Assembly: GCA_900491605.1 (NCBI GenBank)
Contig: UESW01005046.1
Location: forward strand, 250,589-314,588
Direction of reading: 5' to 3'
DNA: 64,000 bases
Source of the DNA: Calamus simplicifolius
Lineage: Eukaryota > Streptophyta > Magnoliopsida > Arecales > Arecaceae
The translations under genes were made by a program, and so were the position numbers. Below, one piece after another: positions 10,624-22,885 of the stretch (positions are counted from its first letter, which is position 1; every line of letters begins with the position of its first letter). The notes beneath the pieces are model-generated. The model searched no databases, was not told the DNA's origin, and saw only the letters and a program-made list of their open reading frames with translations.

Positions 10624-11840
10624 TGTTGGGAATTGTGTCCTAAAACCAATCAACTAAAATGTAAATAATTATGCGAGTTATAAATATATGTGAATTATTA
10701 ATTAATAAAATATTTATTTGGTGGTTCATCACATTGCATCTTTCTAAAACAAATTGTTTTGTGATGAAGTCCTTAGAACCATAATCGATTCAATAAAGAA
10801 AGGGTTTATTGAGTGGTTCTTAAAATAGTCACGACTAAATGATATATAGTTATAGGACAACTATGTATTAAGTAAAGGTCGTTGTATGTCATATGGGTTG
10901 GTTGTTCTCTTTACCAAGGAGTGTGGTGACATTGGTATGACATGCAAGTGAGGTATATAACATTTTACTGAAAGTGATCAATATGCGGAACACTCTACTA
11001 CCAAGAAGTGTTAATGAAGGGATATGGATATAAGTGTATCTCTAACCTAAAATCACCATGGTAGCTTGCAAGCAACCTAATGTACATTGGTACCGAACTA
11101 CCTAAATTTTTAATCCAATGACAGAAGGTTTCTGGGTGCAGTAAAGTACTTATGGAGCAGTGAGTGGATCAAGATGGGTTTGACCCCTCCAAATGTTTGG
11201 AGTAAATGTCTCACTGTGTTTCAATTTAGCAAAACCTTAGCCAGGATAGTCCTTATGAGAAGTCATAAGACTTGTGAAAATTGAGACACTTTATGGATGA
11301 GCTGATTAAGGGTTGGCAGTTAAACCCTAAGTCATCTTGAGCATTGAGGTCAAAGGGATGAATTATATAATAACCATATGCCAAAGGTTGTTGATTGTTT
11401 CTTTCCAACCTTTGGCCTATCCGGACGTCGGGTGTCATTGCTAGATGGCGACTTCGATTAGTATTAGAAGTGTTCCAGTGCTACCAGCTTAGTGTTCGAA
11501 CCTATGGGGTCACACACCATAGGGGATTTTGCCTGACTGGATGATTGAGAAACTAAATGTTAGTAAATTAATTAAAGAATTAAATTGGTAATACAATTGC
11601 TGGCTAGATCAATTTGATTAAGTTATGAATATCTGGATCAAATCAAATGGGATTTGGTTTGGGCTCAAATTTAGGTAAGCCTAATGTTAACATCCTTACC
11701 CATTTAAATTCAAATCATAAATTTGAATTTTAAATTGATTCTAATTTCAAGTTTGAAGTTTGAATTTTGAATTCAAAATTTTAAGTTTGAATTTAAAATG
11801 GATGTTAATGACCTCTCCCTAGTTACCCCTCATTCCTTAT
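10624..11840 (+). mobile_element. Copia-1 3' LTR, first part
   Basis: It starts TGTTGGGAATTGTGTCCTAA directly after a short purine tract following the RNase H region, which is the normal position of a copia 3' LTR. It is interrupted at 11840 by Copia-2 and continues at 22886. The interior has no coding signal. Confidence 0.75.
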
Positions 11841-13391
11841 TGTTGACCCACTTATTGATTTTGATGATTAATAAAAGCCATGAGTATATTTCTTATTTTA
11901 CTAATGAGATTAACAAGTGTTTCAGGAACTTAGAAAGGTTAAATTATTCAAAAGTTATATAAAAATCAATTTGAATCAGTTTTTAATGGAATATATCAAA
12001 GTTCAGAACTTAGAGCCAACACCCATAGTGTTTGGAGCCGACTCCAGAGTGTATCAAAACAGTTTAAGAATTTTAGCACAGTTTAGAGTCGACACCTGGA
12101 TATTTAGAGTCGATTCTAACCTGAGATACAGAGAAATATTTTCCGAGTCAGTTCTCAGAGCCAACACCTAGAAATTTAGAGCCGACACCTAGAAATTGCC
12201 GACACCTGAAAAGTTAGAGCCGACTCTAACCTGAGAACATAGAGTGTATTTTGGAACAATGTTAGAGTCGACACCCTCAGAACTTAGAGCCAACTCCAGA
12301 TCTCGTTGAGCCGACACAACAGATTATCAGAGCCGACTCCCTGACAGACTTTTTATTTCTATTTTTGGAAATCCAACTTGGAGCCGACACCTTAAAAGTT
12401 GGAGCTGACTCCAACCTGTCAGAAACGATTTTTGAAATCTGTCAGAGTGGATTTCAATGGTACCATTTCTTCACCTAACCCCCAATGGATCTATTTCTTT
12501 GCGTGAGGAAGGAATCCAAGTATATTTCAATGACTATTTTTCACCTAATCTTGGATTAAGAAAGAGCATAAAAAGGGGTTTGTCTGCTCAAAAACTGTTA
12601 ATGAAAAAGAAACGAAAAATAGAGAAAATCAAGATGTTTTCAAAAAGGAAATTTTCTATGTCAAAGCCTATTTGTTATTGAAGATAGAAGAGAAATCCAA
12701 AGGCATTCAAGATCAAATCCGAAGGATTTCCATTGTTTAAAAAAAGAAGAGTTAGAGCCCTAAATTTCAGACTTCTCTTCAATGAGCTTAGTTCAAGAAT
12801 CAGAGTTCAAATCTTATTAGCCCATTCAGAAGAGAAGAGGAAAAGAAGAAAGAAGAAAAGCTCAACTTCAAATGCTTCAAAACAGGCTTTTCTATTCTCA
12901 TTTATTTACATTGCATATTTGCTCATTTGAGGAGCTTTAAATTGTTGTAAACTTATATTTGAATAGTTTGCTGTCTAATTCAATCAGGGGATTGAATTAG
13001 TTGAGGTAGTTGACCTCGGTGTAAGCTAAGAGTAGCTTACGTTGGGTTGTGTGTTGGTGAACCCATAAAAACTAGCTGGGTTCGTTGTGACCCCATGTAA
13101 AATAACAAGTTCGAGTTGTGATCTTGCAAAACAACTCAACTGTAATAAGGGTGATTATAGTATGGACCCAAGAGTTGCTTGGGAGTGGACGTAGGTGTGG
13201 CTAACACCGAACTACTATAAATCTTTGTGTTTGCTGTGATTATTTGTCTCTCTCTATCTTCTTCTATATTGTGCTTAGCATCATTGCACCACTTCATTTG
13301 TGCACACTTAACTTGTCAAATATTTTTAATTGTTAAATTTTAAAAAAGAATCCAATTCATCCCCCCCTCTTGGGTTGCCATCTGGCCAACA
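11841..13391 (+). repeat. Copia-2 5' LTR
   Basis: 1551 bases, TG...CA. At 12015-12440 it holds about thirteen near-palindromic words of the form GAGCCGACNCC / GAGTCGACNCC. Its homologue is at 21350-22885. Confidence 0.92.
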
Positions 13392-13393
13392 AT

Positions 13394-13405
13394 TGGTATC
13401 AGAGC
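13394..13405 (+). promoter_or_regulatory. Copia-2 primer binding site
   Basis: TGGTATCAGAGC, complementary to the 3' end of initiator tRNA-Met, two bases after the 5' LTR; the usual minus-strand primer site of plant Copia elements. Confidence 0.92.
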
Positions 13406-13452
13406 TTGTGCTCATTTCAGCTTGATTTAACAATCAAGAGCTAAAGATCCAA

Positions 13453-15020
13453 ATGGCAGCTCAAGCTGGATCATCTTTTTTTGAAGATCAATCCACAAAT
13501 CGACCGCCTTTGTTTAGTGGCACAAATTATTCATATTGAAAGCTAGAATGAGAATTTTTATTCAAGCTTTAGATTATGAATTATGGAGTGTCATTATTAA
13601 TAGTCCTAGCACTCCCACACACATAGTAGACAGATCTATAGTTCCTAAGCCCGAAAGGAATTGAAATGAAAATGATAGGAAAATGGCTCAGCTTAATGCC
13701 AAAGCCATGAATGTCTTATACTGTTCTTTGGATGCAAATGAATTCAATCGAATATCTACTTGCATTTCAGCCAAAGAAATATATGATAGATTGGAAGTCA
13801 CTCATGAGGGTACCAACCAAGTTAAGGAATCCAAAATTAACATACTAGTGCACAAATATGAACTTTTTAGCATGGAACAAAATGAGTCAATTACATGCAT
13901 GTACACTAGATTTACTGATATTGTAAATGGATTGAAAAGTCTTGGTAAGACTTATTCTAACTCTAAATTAGTGCTAAAAATTTTTAGGTCTCCTCCAAGA
14001 TCATGGGAAGCGAAAGTAACAGCAATCCAAGAAGCCAAGGACTTGAATGTTCTACCTTTGGAGGAGCTACTTGGATCCCTTATGACCCATGAGCTTACAA
14101 TGAAACAACATCAAGAGGAAGAGGTGAAAAATAAAAGAACAATAGCTCTCAAGGCTGCAGAAAATAAAAAGAGCAGCAGTGAAGATGATGAAGAAGATGA
14201 TGAGACAGCTCTCTTTGCTAAGAAATTCAAGAAATTAATGCAAAGAAGGTGACCCTTGCACAAGAGAAAGTCTGAAATAAAAATGAAAGGAGAAAGAGAT
14301 AAAGAAAGGATAAGGATAAGGAAAAAGATCCCTTAATATGTTATGAATGCAAGAAACCGGGACATTTTAGATCAGAATGTCCTTAATTAAAGAAGGTATA
14401 CAAGAAAAAGAAGAAAGCTTATATTGCAACTTAGAGCAATAGTGAAGAGTCTTCATCCGAAGAAGAACAAAAAGAGGTTGCAAACATATGCTTCATGGCG
14501 AATGACGACAATGAGGTAAATTCTGAAACTCCCAAAGATAATTTACTTTTGATGAATTGTATGATGCTTTTAATGAATTAGTTAGTGATTTCAAGAGTTT
14601 GAGAACCAAAAAAAACTTTGAAAACTGAAAACTTAAATCTTCTCAAAATGAAAAATGAACTTGTTTTTGAGATCAAAAATTTGAAATATGAAAAAGAAGA
14701 TATATTGAAAGAAAAAGAGTCAATTTCTAATGAAAATCTTAATCTGAAGAAAGAAGTTGATAAGTATAAGAAAATTGTTGATAAATTTACAAATAGCTCA
14801 GAAAAACTTAATTTACTTTTAAACAATCAAAAAGCTATTTTGATAAAGCTGGTTTGGGATATAGACCATATATGAAACAAAAATATGTCAACAACTTCTT
14901 TATAAAGAAAATAATCAAAGATGATATTTCATGTTATCATTACAACAAAAAGGGACATAAATATTATGAATGTAATTTCAAAATGTCTCATAAGAATTTA
15001 AATCTTAAAGGTAAAAAATA
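13453..15020 (+). pseudogene. Copia-2 gag (capsid, two zinc knuckles, coiled coil)
   Basis: The likely start is ATG at 13453, opening MAAQAGSSFFEDQSTNRPPL, with an early in-frame stop where the family has a tryptophan (about 13540). The 13683-14252 segment carries the retrotransposon gag (UBN2-type) region, containing IYDRLEVTHEGT and LEELLGSLMTHEL. A zinc knuckle CYECKKPGHFRSEC lies at about 14339, a lysine/glutamate-rich coiled coil at 14600-14870, and a second knuckle CYHYNKKGHKYYEC at about 14932. Two knuckles with an intervening coiled coil are a Sirevirus-like arrangement. Several frameshifts separate these pieces. Confidence 0.85.
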
Positions 15021-15097
15021 TGGGTTACAAAAGGAACAATCTTTATTGCTACTAACCATGAAGGACCCAAGAAAGCTTGGGTACCTAAACATAAGAT

Positions 15098-18000
15098 TTG
15101 ATTGCCTTACAGGAGTGTCTTACGGCCAAAGGATCAAAAAGAAAATGGTATCTTGATAGTGGCTACTCAAGACATACGATGGGTGACAAGGAGCAATTCA
15201 TCACCCTTGAAATCAAAAGAGGAGGAGTTGTAATTTTTGGAGATAATGGAAAAGGCCAAATTATGGGCTTTGGTAAAATTTAAATCACTCCATCCACTTT
15301 TATTGAAAATGTTTTGTACGTAGATGGATTAAAGCATAATTTAATTAGCATTAGCCAACTATATGATAAATGTTTGAAAGTTTCCTTTGAAGCTTCTATT
15401 TGTATTGTATCAAATCCCATTGACAATGGCATTATATTTATTGGAAATAGAAATGGCAATGTATACTTAATTGATTTGGACAATTTATCTACTAGTAATC
15501 ATTGCTTAATTGCTGATAATGCTAATAAATGAGATTGAATGGCTATGGCATCGTAGACTAGGTCATGCAAGCACACACTTAATTTCAAAATTAATTAGAA
15601 TGGATTTAGTTAAAGGTCTTCCAAAACTAGATTTTGTAAACAATAGAATTTGTGATGCATGTCAATTTGGAAAACAAACTAGAAACTCTTTCAAATCTAA
15701 AATATTGTTTCTACTACTAGGCCACTAGAGCTACTACATATGGACCTTTTTGGACCTACTAGAACCACTAGTCTAGGAGGAAAAAATATGGTCTTGTGAT
15801 AGTAGATGATTATTCTAGATTCACTTGGGTATTATTTTTAGCTCACAAAGATGAGACTTTCCTATATTTTTGAAATTCTTCAAGAAAGTCACAAATGAAA
15901 AAAACACCATAGTGTCTCTTAGAAGTGATCATGGAACTGAATTTGAAAATCATTTATTTGAAAATTTATGCATTGAAAATGGCATTCATCATAACTTTTC
16001 TGCACCTAGAACACCTCAACAAAATGGAGTTGTAGAAAGGAAAAATAGAACTTTAGAAGACATGGCCCGTACCATGCTATGTGAAAGCCAACTCCCAAAG
16101 TATTTTTGGGCAGAAGCGATAAATACTGCATGTTACATCCTAAATAGAGCCTTAATTAGACCAATTCTTAAGAAAACTTTCTATGAATTATGGCATAATA
16201 GGAAACCTAACATTAATTATTTTCATGCATTTGGTTGTCGTTGTTTCATTCATAATAATGGTAAAGACAATCTTGGGAAGTTTGATGCAAAATCTGATAA
16301 AAGTATATTCTTAGAATATTCTACTTCTAGTAAAGCTATAGGCTGTGTTTGGATGTCAAAAAGTTATTCCAGGAATAGGAATACAAATTCCATAGGAATA
16401 GCTTATTCCCTTTGTTATTCCAGATTTCTGTTTGGATGAAAATCTAGTATTCCATGTTATTCCCGTATAATTAATGCAGTGTTTTTCCAAATGATGTTTG
16501 GATGACATGGGAATAAACATGTATTTCAGTAGGAATAGATGAAGAATTTTTTGAAATTCAAAGATATCCCTTCCAATAAAAATGGTTTATCAATTTTTAT
16601 TTTTAAAATGACTTGAATAAATTATTTATTAATAAATAAGGTAATAAAATTATTAATAAAATAATATAAGAACATACTTAATAAATTTATATTAATAAAG
16701 AAAAAATAACATACTTAATTTATTATTTTCTATTAATAAATTTATTTAATTTTAAATTATATTATAAATAAATTTATTTTAATTTATTTAATTTATTTAA
16801 ATGACATTATAAATAAATTTATTTAATTTATTTAATTTAATTCGGTGTCCCTGAAATAGCTAGTGGGAATATGAACTATTTATGGGTTCCATGAAATAAG
16901 AAATCGGAATAAGAGGGTTGATTAGAATAGCTGTTCTAATAGGGTCCACTTTTTTTTTCATTCTGTTTGAGAAAATAAGGCGAAATAAAAGGTATATTCC
17001 AGGCCTTATTGCTCCATCCAAACTCAGCCATAGGGTATTTAATAAGAAGTATTTAACTGTAGAAGAATCAATTCATGTATTTGATGAGTCTTTAGCATCA
17101 AGTTTTGAAAAGATTGATGATGAGAAAGATACAAATTTGCTTGAAAGAGATATTAAAAAATTGAATATAGATGTATCTTCAGATCATGAACCTGAGGCTA
17201 AGGATGATGATTCACCTAAGGATGATGGTGTTGATACTACTCGTAATAATGTAGATCTACCTAGAGATTGGAGATATGCTTATGGTCATCCAAAGGACTT
17301 GATCATACGTGATCCATCTCAAGGTGTAAGAACTAGATCATCAATGAGAAATATCAATAATCATCTTGCATTTTTGTCTCATATAGAACCTAAAACTATC
17401 AAGGAAGCCAAAAAAGATAGTAATTGGATGTTAGCCATGCAAGAGAAATTAAATCAATTTACTAGGAATAAAGTATGGACCCTTGTAGATAGACCCAAAG
17501 GTCATCCTGTTATAGGATCTAAATGGGTGTTTAGAAATAAATTAGATGAAAATGACATTGTAATTAGAAATAAAGCTAGATTAGTTGTAAAAGGATATAA
17601 TCAAGAAGAAGGAATTGATTTTGATGAAACTTTTGCACCTGTTGCTAGATTAGAGGCAATTGGATTATTACTTGCATTTGCATGTCATATGAACATTAAT
17701 TTATTTCAAATGGATGTAAAAGTTTATTTTTAAATGGATTTATAAATGAAAAAGTTTTGTTGAACAACAACCTAGTTTTAAAGATCATGAATTTCCAAAT
17801 CATGTTTTTAAATTACACAAGCACTTTATGGTTTGAAACAAGCACCTAGAGCTTGGTATGATAGACTAAGTAAATTTTAATTGAAAATAATTTTTTTAGA
17901 GGAAATGTTGATAAAACCTTATTTTTGAAAAGAAAAGATAAAGATTTATTGGTAGTATAAATTTATGTAGATGATATAGTATTCGGTACTACTAACGATC

Positions 18001-18903
18001 TTCTATGTCAAGAATTTGCAAAGCTGATGCAGGGTGAGTATGAGATGAGCATGATGGGAGAACTTAACTTCTTCTTGGACTACAAATCAAACAGAAAGAG
18101 AGGAGATTTTCATCAATCAAACAAAGTACACTAAAGAAATTCTCAAGAAGTTTGGTATGGAATCAGTTAAACCTCTTGGAACTCCTATGAGTCCCTCATG
18201 CAAACTGGATAAAGATGAAGATGTAAGAAAATTGATCAAAAATATTATAAAGGTATGATCGGTTCACTACTTTACTTAACAGCAAGTAGACCTGATATTA
18301 TGTTTGCTGTATGCCTATATGCTAGATATCAGTCTGAACCTAAAGAATCTCATTTAATTGCTGTAAAAAGAATTCTAAGATATTTAAATGAAACTAAAAA
18401 TGTAGGATTATGGTATTCTAGAGACTCAACATTAAATTTGATTGCATATTTTGATTCTGATTTTGCTGATTGTAAACTAGATAGAAAAAGTACAAGTGGT
18501 GCATACCATTTTTAGGTAGTAACTTAATCTCTTGGTTTAGCAAAAAGCAAAATTCGGTTGCATTATCAACTGCTGAAGCTGAATATGTTGCAGTTGGAAG
18601 TTGTTGTGCTCAAATCCTTTGGATTAAGCGACAAACTTGAAGATTATGGTATAACCCTTGATAAAACTCTAATTAGATGTGATAATACTAGTGCAATAAA
18701 TCTAACTAAAATCCAATTCAACACTCAAGAACAAAACACATAGATATAAGATCATTTCATTAGAGAACATGTAGCAAATAATGATATTTGTCATGATTAT
18801 GTATGTACTGATGAACAATTAGCTGACATATTTAAAAAACCCCTATATGAAGAGAGATTTTATTATCTTAGAGGAGAATTAGGAGTCTGTGACCCATCGG
18901 AAT
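15098..18903 (+). pseudogene. Copia-2 pol (protease, integrase, reverse transcriptase, RNase H)
   Basis: Protease is marked by WYLDSGYSRHTMGD (about 15137). The integrase zinc region has WLWHRRLGHAS and CDACQFGKQ (15540-15690). The integrase core has VDDYSRFTWVLF, SDHGTEFEN and PQQNGVVERKNRTLEDM, giving the D,D,E triad. The frame is interrupted by a MITE at 16341-17029 and resumes with VEESIHVFDES. Reverse transcriptase has WVFRNKLDEN, FAPVARLEAI and YVDDIVFGTTN (about 17968). RNase H has SRPDIMFAVCLYARYQ, RKSTSGAYHF, STAEAEYVAVGS and ends near CDPSE at 18903. Frameshifts and stops occur throughout, so no full polyprotein can be made. Confidence 0.9.
16341..17029. mobile_element. MITE inserted in Copia-2 integrase (Harbinger/Tourist-like)
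   Basis: Terminal inverted repeats GGCTGTGTTTGGATG and, reversed, GGCTGAGTTTGGATG (one mismatch), flanked by ATA on both sides. The interior is AT-rich with many GGAATA/TATTCC words, and subterminal parts are mutually inverted. The GGCTGTGTTTGG-type end and 3-base duplication suggest PIF/Harbinger, though ATA is not the canonical TWA. It splits the integrase reading frame exactly between conserved blocks, which fixes its borders. Confidence 0.85.
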
Positions 18904-19092
18904 GATTTTAAATCTCCTAGGAATGACTATCTAGAATTCATTCATTTCTTGAAAACTCTTTTGTGATTCTAAGGAAAACTCATCTAGATATTTGAACCCT
19001 TTGATTTATCACATTCCAAGGAAATTTATCCAAAATTTATTAATTATTTTGACAAGTTTCAGATCCTTTGAAAATCTAATTTTTTTTCACTG

Positions 19093-19262
19093 AAACTATC
19101 TTGGAGTCGATACCATTAGTGGAGTCGACACCTGTCTGTGTTGCTCTCTATCTGTGACCTTGGAGCCGACACCCACCTTTGCGGGCCAACTCTATTTCGG
19201 GCGCTGACTGTGTTAGCGACTTGGAGTCGACACCCAGCTTTGCGGGAGCTGACACCTTGTGG
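19093..19262 (+). repeat. GAGTCGACACC motif cluster upstream of the extra Copia-2 ORF
   Basis: About seven copies of GGAGTCGACACC-like words, the same motif that fills the Copia-2 LTRs, occur between the end of pol and the extra ORF. Their position suggests a duplicated regulatory block, possibly a second promoter; that function is inference. Confidence 0.7.
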
Positions 19263-19400
19263 TCCCAGGTTAATTATATAGGGCAAAGTCAACACATTTT
19301 CATTCCAAATCGACTCCAAACTCTTCCAAAACCTTCTCCACACCTTTCAAATCCTAGAATCCTTCTAATTCGTCCCTTCCTAGTTCTCTATGGCACCTAA

Positions 19401-20692
19401 ATGTTGCGGATCAGTCCTTGGAGCACCGTGACAACGGGAAAAAGGACAGTGAGGCATCCGGCACGACAACCTTTGCCCAGCTCGAGTTCTACATCATCGT
19501 CCTCTACTCCTAGTGCTATCCCTGGTCCACCCTCTCCTCAAGTTGATCTTTTAGCTGGGAAAGTCATTACAATGGGTAGAAAGGTGGATTTCGGTTTCTT
19601 TGAAGCGAAGGGCTTCACTTTAGGGAGGCAGCTTAAGGAGATGGGATGGAAAATGTATGTTCCCTAGATGTTCCCACTTGTCCAGCCTTAGTAAAGGATT
19701 TTTATCACAATTTGACTAGAGGAGACGGAGGCATTGTTAGTTTTGTGAGAGGTACAAGAGTTCACCTAACTTCGGTGATTTTAGGAAATTTATTGGAAAT
19801 ACCTGTTATTGGTCCGATTGCTGATTCTCATAGTGAGAGGGGTGAGGCTTTATCAAGATTACTTGGTAGAGAGGTGGCTGAATTTGAAGAAATTAGGGCT
19901 AATCAGTTGCCCCTAGAGTTGAGACTTTTGCATAACATTTATGGCAGAATTTTGTTCTCCAAGACCGGACGATTTGAGTATGTGTCCGAGAGGGACATTG
20001 TGGTAATGGATTGTGTAGTGACTGGCCAACCAATAAATCTATCGGGCATGATGATTTGGTACATGGCGGAGGCTACCAGTAAGAAAAGATCGACATTACC
20101 CTATGGTATGATTTTAACAATGGCCTTTCAGAGTCAAGGAGTTAATATATTAGACAATGAGCCAATGAAGAGCCTTAAACATACAGATTACTATAATAAG
20201 GCTACCTTACACCGTATGGGCTTTATGAAGATCAATGGACATTGGGAAAGGAAAGGGAATCTGGATGATAGAGCAGTTGAGGATGAGACTGCGGCCCCTA
20301 GTCCATCAGTGGTAGGACCATCTGTGAGACATCCTTCACCAGGTCCCAGCAGTTCTGTACCCCGAGCAGCACCAGCACCAGCACCCACATCCTTTGCTCA
20401 GGCATCCACTGGATTTTCTGAGAGTCAGTTGGAGCAGCTCAAATCCCTATTTACAGATCATGAAATCAAAATGAAACATGAGATTGAAAGTCAACTTATG
20501 GGATTCAGGCAGCTTTTTTTATTCTTTGGAGGACAAGATCAGTGTGATAGAGTCATCCCTGAGATCATCTTTAGTAGCCTTGAAGAATGATTTAAAGATG
20601 ATATTTGAGAAAATCATGGATATATGCGATTCTGACACATATTCCAAATGCAATGCTGAGCTTCAGGAGAAAGTTTCAGTTGCAGCTCTTTA
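19401..20692 (+). pseudogene. Extra Copia-2 ORF after pol, 'putative plant transposon protein' type
   Basis: Two overlapping frames, 19401-19667 and 19646-20590, join by a one-base shift near 19645; a third piece runs to 20692. An ATG at 19389 hits a stop after 14 codons. The main part has WxxxSLDVPTCPALVKDFYHNL, SFVRGTRVHLTSVILGNLLEI and LPYGMILTMAF, which I recognise as the domain annotated in plants as 'putative plant transposon protein' (near PF20167). It is followed by a proline/serine/alanine-rich linker and a charged, coiled-coil-like tail. Length is about 400 residues. The place between pol and the 3' LTR is where Sireviruses carry an envelope-like ORF, but this product shows no signal peptide or membrane segment. 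Function unknown. Confidence 0.7.
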
Positions 20693-20694
20693 GT

Positions 20695-21335
20695 TGAGAG
20701 AATGCTGAATGATTTTATGAAAATTCAAGAGAAGGGCATGGGACAAATTCTAGAACAACTGAAAAGAATTTTTGAAATTTTGAGATGATTTAGTTTTTTC
20801 AATTTCAAGTTTTCTTTTGTTTTTTAGTTTGTAACTAGGAGTAATGATATTTTGATGTATGTGAATGTCTTAATGATATTTTGATATTTTGATGTAATGT
20901 GAATGTCTTAATGGATATTTTGATATTTTGATGCAATGTGAATGTCTTAATGGATATTTTGATATAATGACTTTATACTCAATGAATGCAATCTGAAGTT
21001 TATATTTCGATGAAATTGTTGATTTAAGCTAAATGCATCCTCTTCTTAACCTTTTTGTTGATACCAAAAAGGGGAAGAAAGAGTGTTTATGTATATGCAT
21101 AGGGCAATTAAAGATAATATGGAGATAGAGTGTTTATATATGCATAGAGCTATGGAATCAATGTTGAATGGATTTAAATATGTATGAAGAAAAAGAATGT
21201 ATATGCTTGAAATTAAATGAACTTTGTATGCACTTACATAGGGGGAGCTACCTTAGGGAGCTTAACTATGAGAACTTATTTATTTTAAAATTTCATTAAT
21301 TGATCATGCATATACTCAATGTTTTTGTCATCATC
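20695..21335. other. Copia-2 3' noncoding region
   Basis: No gene. A short direct repeat containing GTGAATGTCTTAATGGATAT is repeated three times at 20860-20960. Confidence 0.6.
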
Positions 21336-21349
21336 AAAAAGGGGGATAT
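21336..21349 (+). promoter_or_regulatory. Copia-2 polypurine tract
   Basis: AAAAAGGGGGATAT directly before the 3' LTR; the usual plus-strand priming site. Confidence 0.88.
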
Positions 21350-22885
21350 TGTCGATCCACTTATTGATTTTGATGATTAACAAAAGCCATGAGTATATTT
21401 CTTGTGTTACTAATGAGATTAACAAGTGTTTCAGGAACTTAGAAAGGTTAAATTATTCAAAAGTTATATAAAAATCAGTTTTTAATGGAATATATCAAAG
21501 TTCAGAACTTGGAGCCGACCCACAGTGTTTGGAGCCGACTCCAGAGCGTATCAGAACAGTTTAAGAATTTTGGCACGGTTTAGAGTCGACACCTGGATAT
21601 TTAGAGCCGATTCTAACCTGAGATACAGAGAAATATTTTCTGAGTCAGTTCTCAGAGCCGACACCTGGAAATTTAGAGCCGACACCTGAAATTTCGAAGC
21701 CGATACCTGAAAAGTTAGAGTTGACTTTAACCTGAGAACAGAGAGTGTATTTTTGGGATATTGTTACAGTCGACACCCTTGAAACTTAGAGCCGACTCCA
21801 TATCGCGTCGAGCCGACACCACAGTTTATTGGAGCCGACTCCCCGACGGACTTTTTATTTCTATTTCTGGAAACCCGACTTGGAGCCGACACCTTAAAAG
21901 TTGGAGCCGACTCCAACCTATCAGAAATGATTTTTGAAATCTGTCAAAGTGGATTCCAACGGTAACATTTCTTCACCTAACCCCCAACGGATCTATTTCT
22001 TTTGTAAGGAAGTAATCCAAGTACATTTCAACGGCTATTTTTCACCTAATCTTGGATTAAGGAAGATTATAAAAGGGGTTCATCCGCTCAAAAACTGTGA
22101 ATGAAAAAGAGAACAAAAAAATAGAGAAAATCAAGAAGTTTTCAAAGAGGAAATTTTCTGTGTCAAAACCTATTTGTTATTGAGAGATAGAAAAGAAATC
22201 CAAAGGTGTTTCAAGATCAAATCTGAAGGATTTTCACTGTTTTGAAAAAGAAGAGCTAGAGCCCTAAATTTCAGACTTCTCTTCAACGAGCTTCATTCAA
22301 GAATCAGAGTTCAAATCTTATTAGCCCATTCATAAGAGAAGAGGAAAAGAAGAAAAGAAGGAAAGCTCAACTTCAAATCGCTTCAAAACATGCTTTTCTA
22401 TTCTCATTTATTTACATTGCATATTGCTCATTTGAGGAGCTTATAAACTTATATTTGAATAGTTTTCTATCTAATTCAATCAGGGGATTAAATTAGTTGA
22501 GGTAGTTGACCTCGGGGTAAGCTAAGAGTAGCTTACATTGGGTTGTGTGCTGGTGAACCCGTGAAAACTAGCTGGGTTCGTTGTGACCCCATGTAAAATA
22601 ATAAGTTGAGTTGTGATCTTACAAAACAGCTCAGCTGTAATCAGGGTGATTATAGTGTGGACCCAAGAGTTGCTTAGGAGTGGATGTAGGTGTGGCTAAC
22701 ACCGAACCACTATAAATCTTGTGTGTTTGCCATGATTTTCTCTCTCTCTATCTTCTTCTATATTGTGCTTAGCATCATTGCACCACTTCATTTGTGCACA
22801 CTTAACTTGTGAAATTGTTTTTAATTGTTAAATTTTAAAAAAAACCCAATTCACCCCCTCTCTTCGGTTGCCATCTGGGCCAACA
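21350..22885 (+). repeat. Copia-2 3' LTR
   Basis: 1536 bases, homologous over its full length to 11841-13391, with many substitutions and small indels. The GAGCCGACNCC motif block is at 21500-21925. Confidence 0.92.

Larger units (their letters stand above)
11841..22885 (+). mobile_element. Copia-2: complete Sirevirus-like LTR retrotransposon
   Basis: Five-base target duplication CTTAT lies at 11836-11840 and 22886-22890. LTRs begin TGTTGACC / TGTCGATC and end GGCCAACA. The primer binding site TGGTATCAGAGC (initiator tRNA-Met) follows the 5' LTR and a polypurine tract AAAAAGGGGGATA precedes the 3' LTR. Coding order is gag, protease, integrase, reverse transcriptase, RNase H, as in Ty1/copia. 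Features typical of Sireviruses are the long gag with two zinc knuckles and coiled coil, and an extra ORF between pol and the 3' LTR. Many stops and frameshifts and visible LTR divergence show it is old and inactive. It is inserted in the 3' LTR of Copia-1. Confidence 0.93.

Noticed and set aside
16918..17030. Start codon and first part of the 271-codon frame as a gene start
   Set aside because: This part lies inside the MITE; the real coding sequence is Copia-2 pol resuming at 17030.
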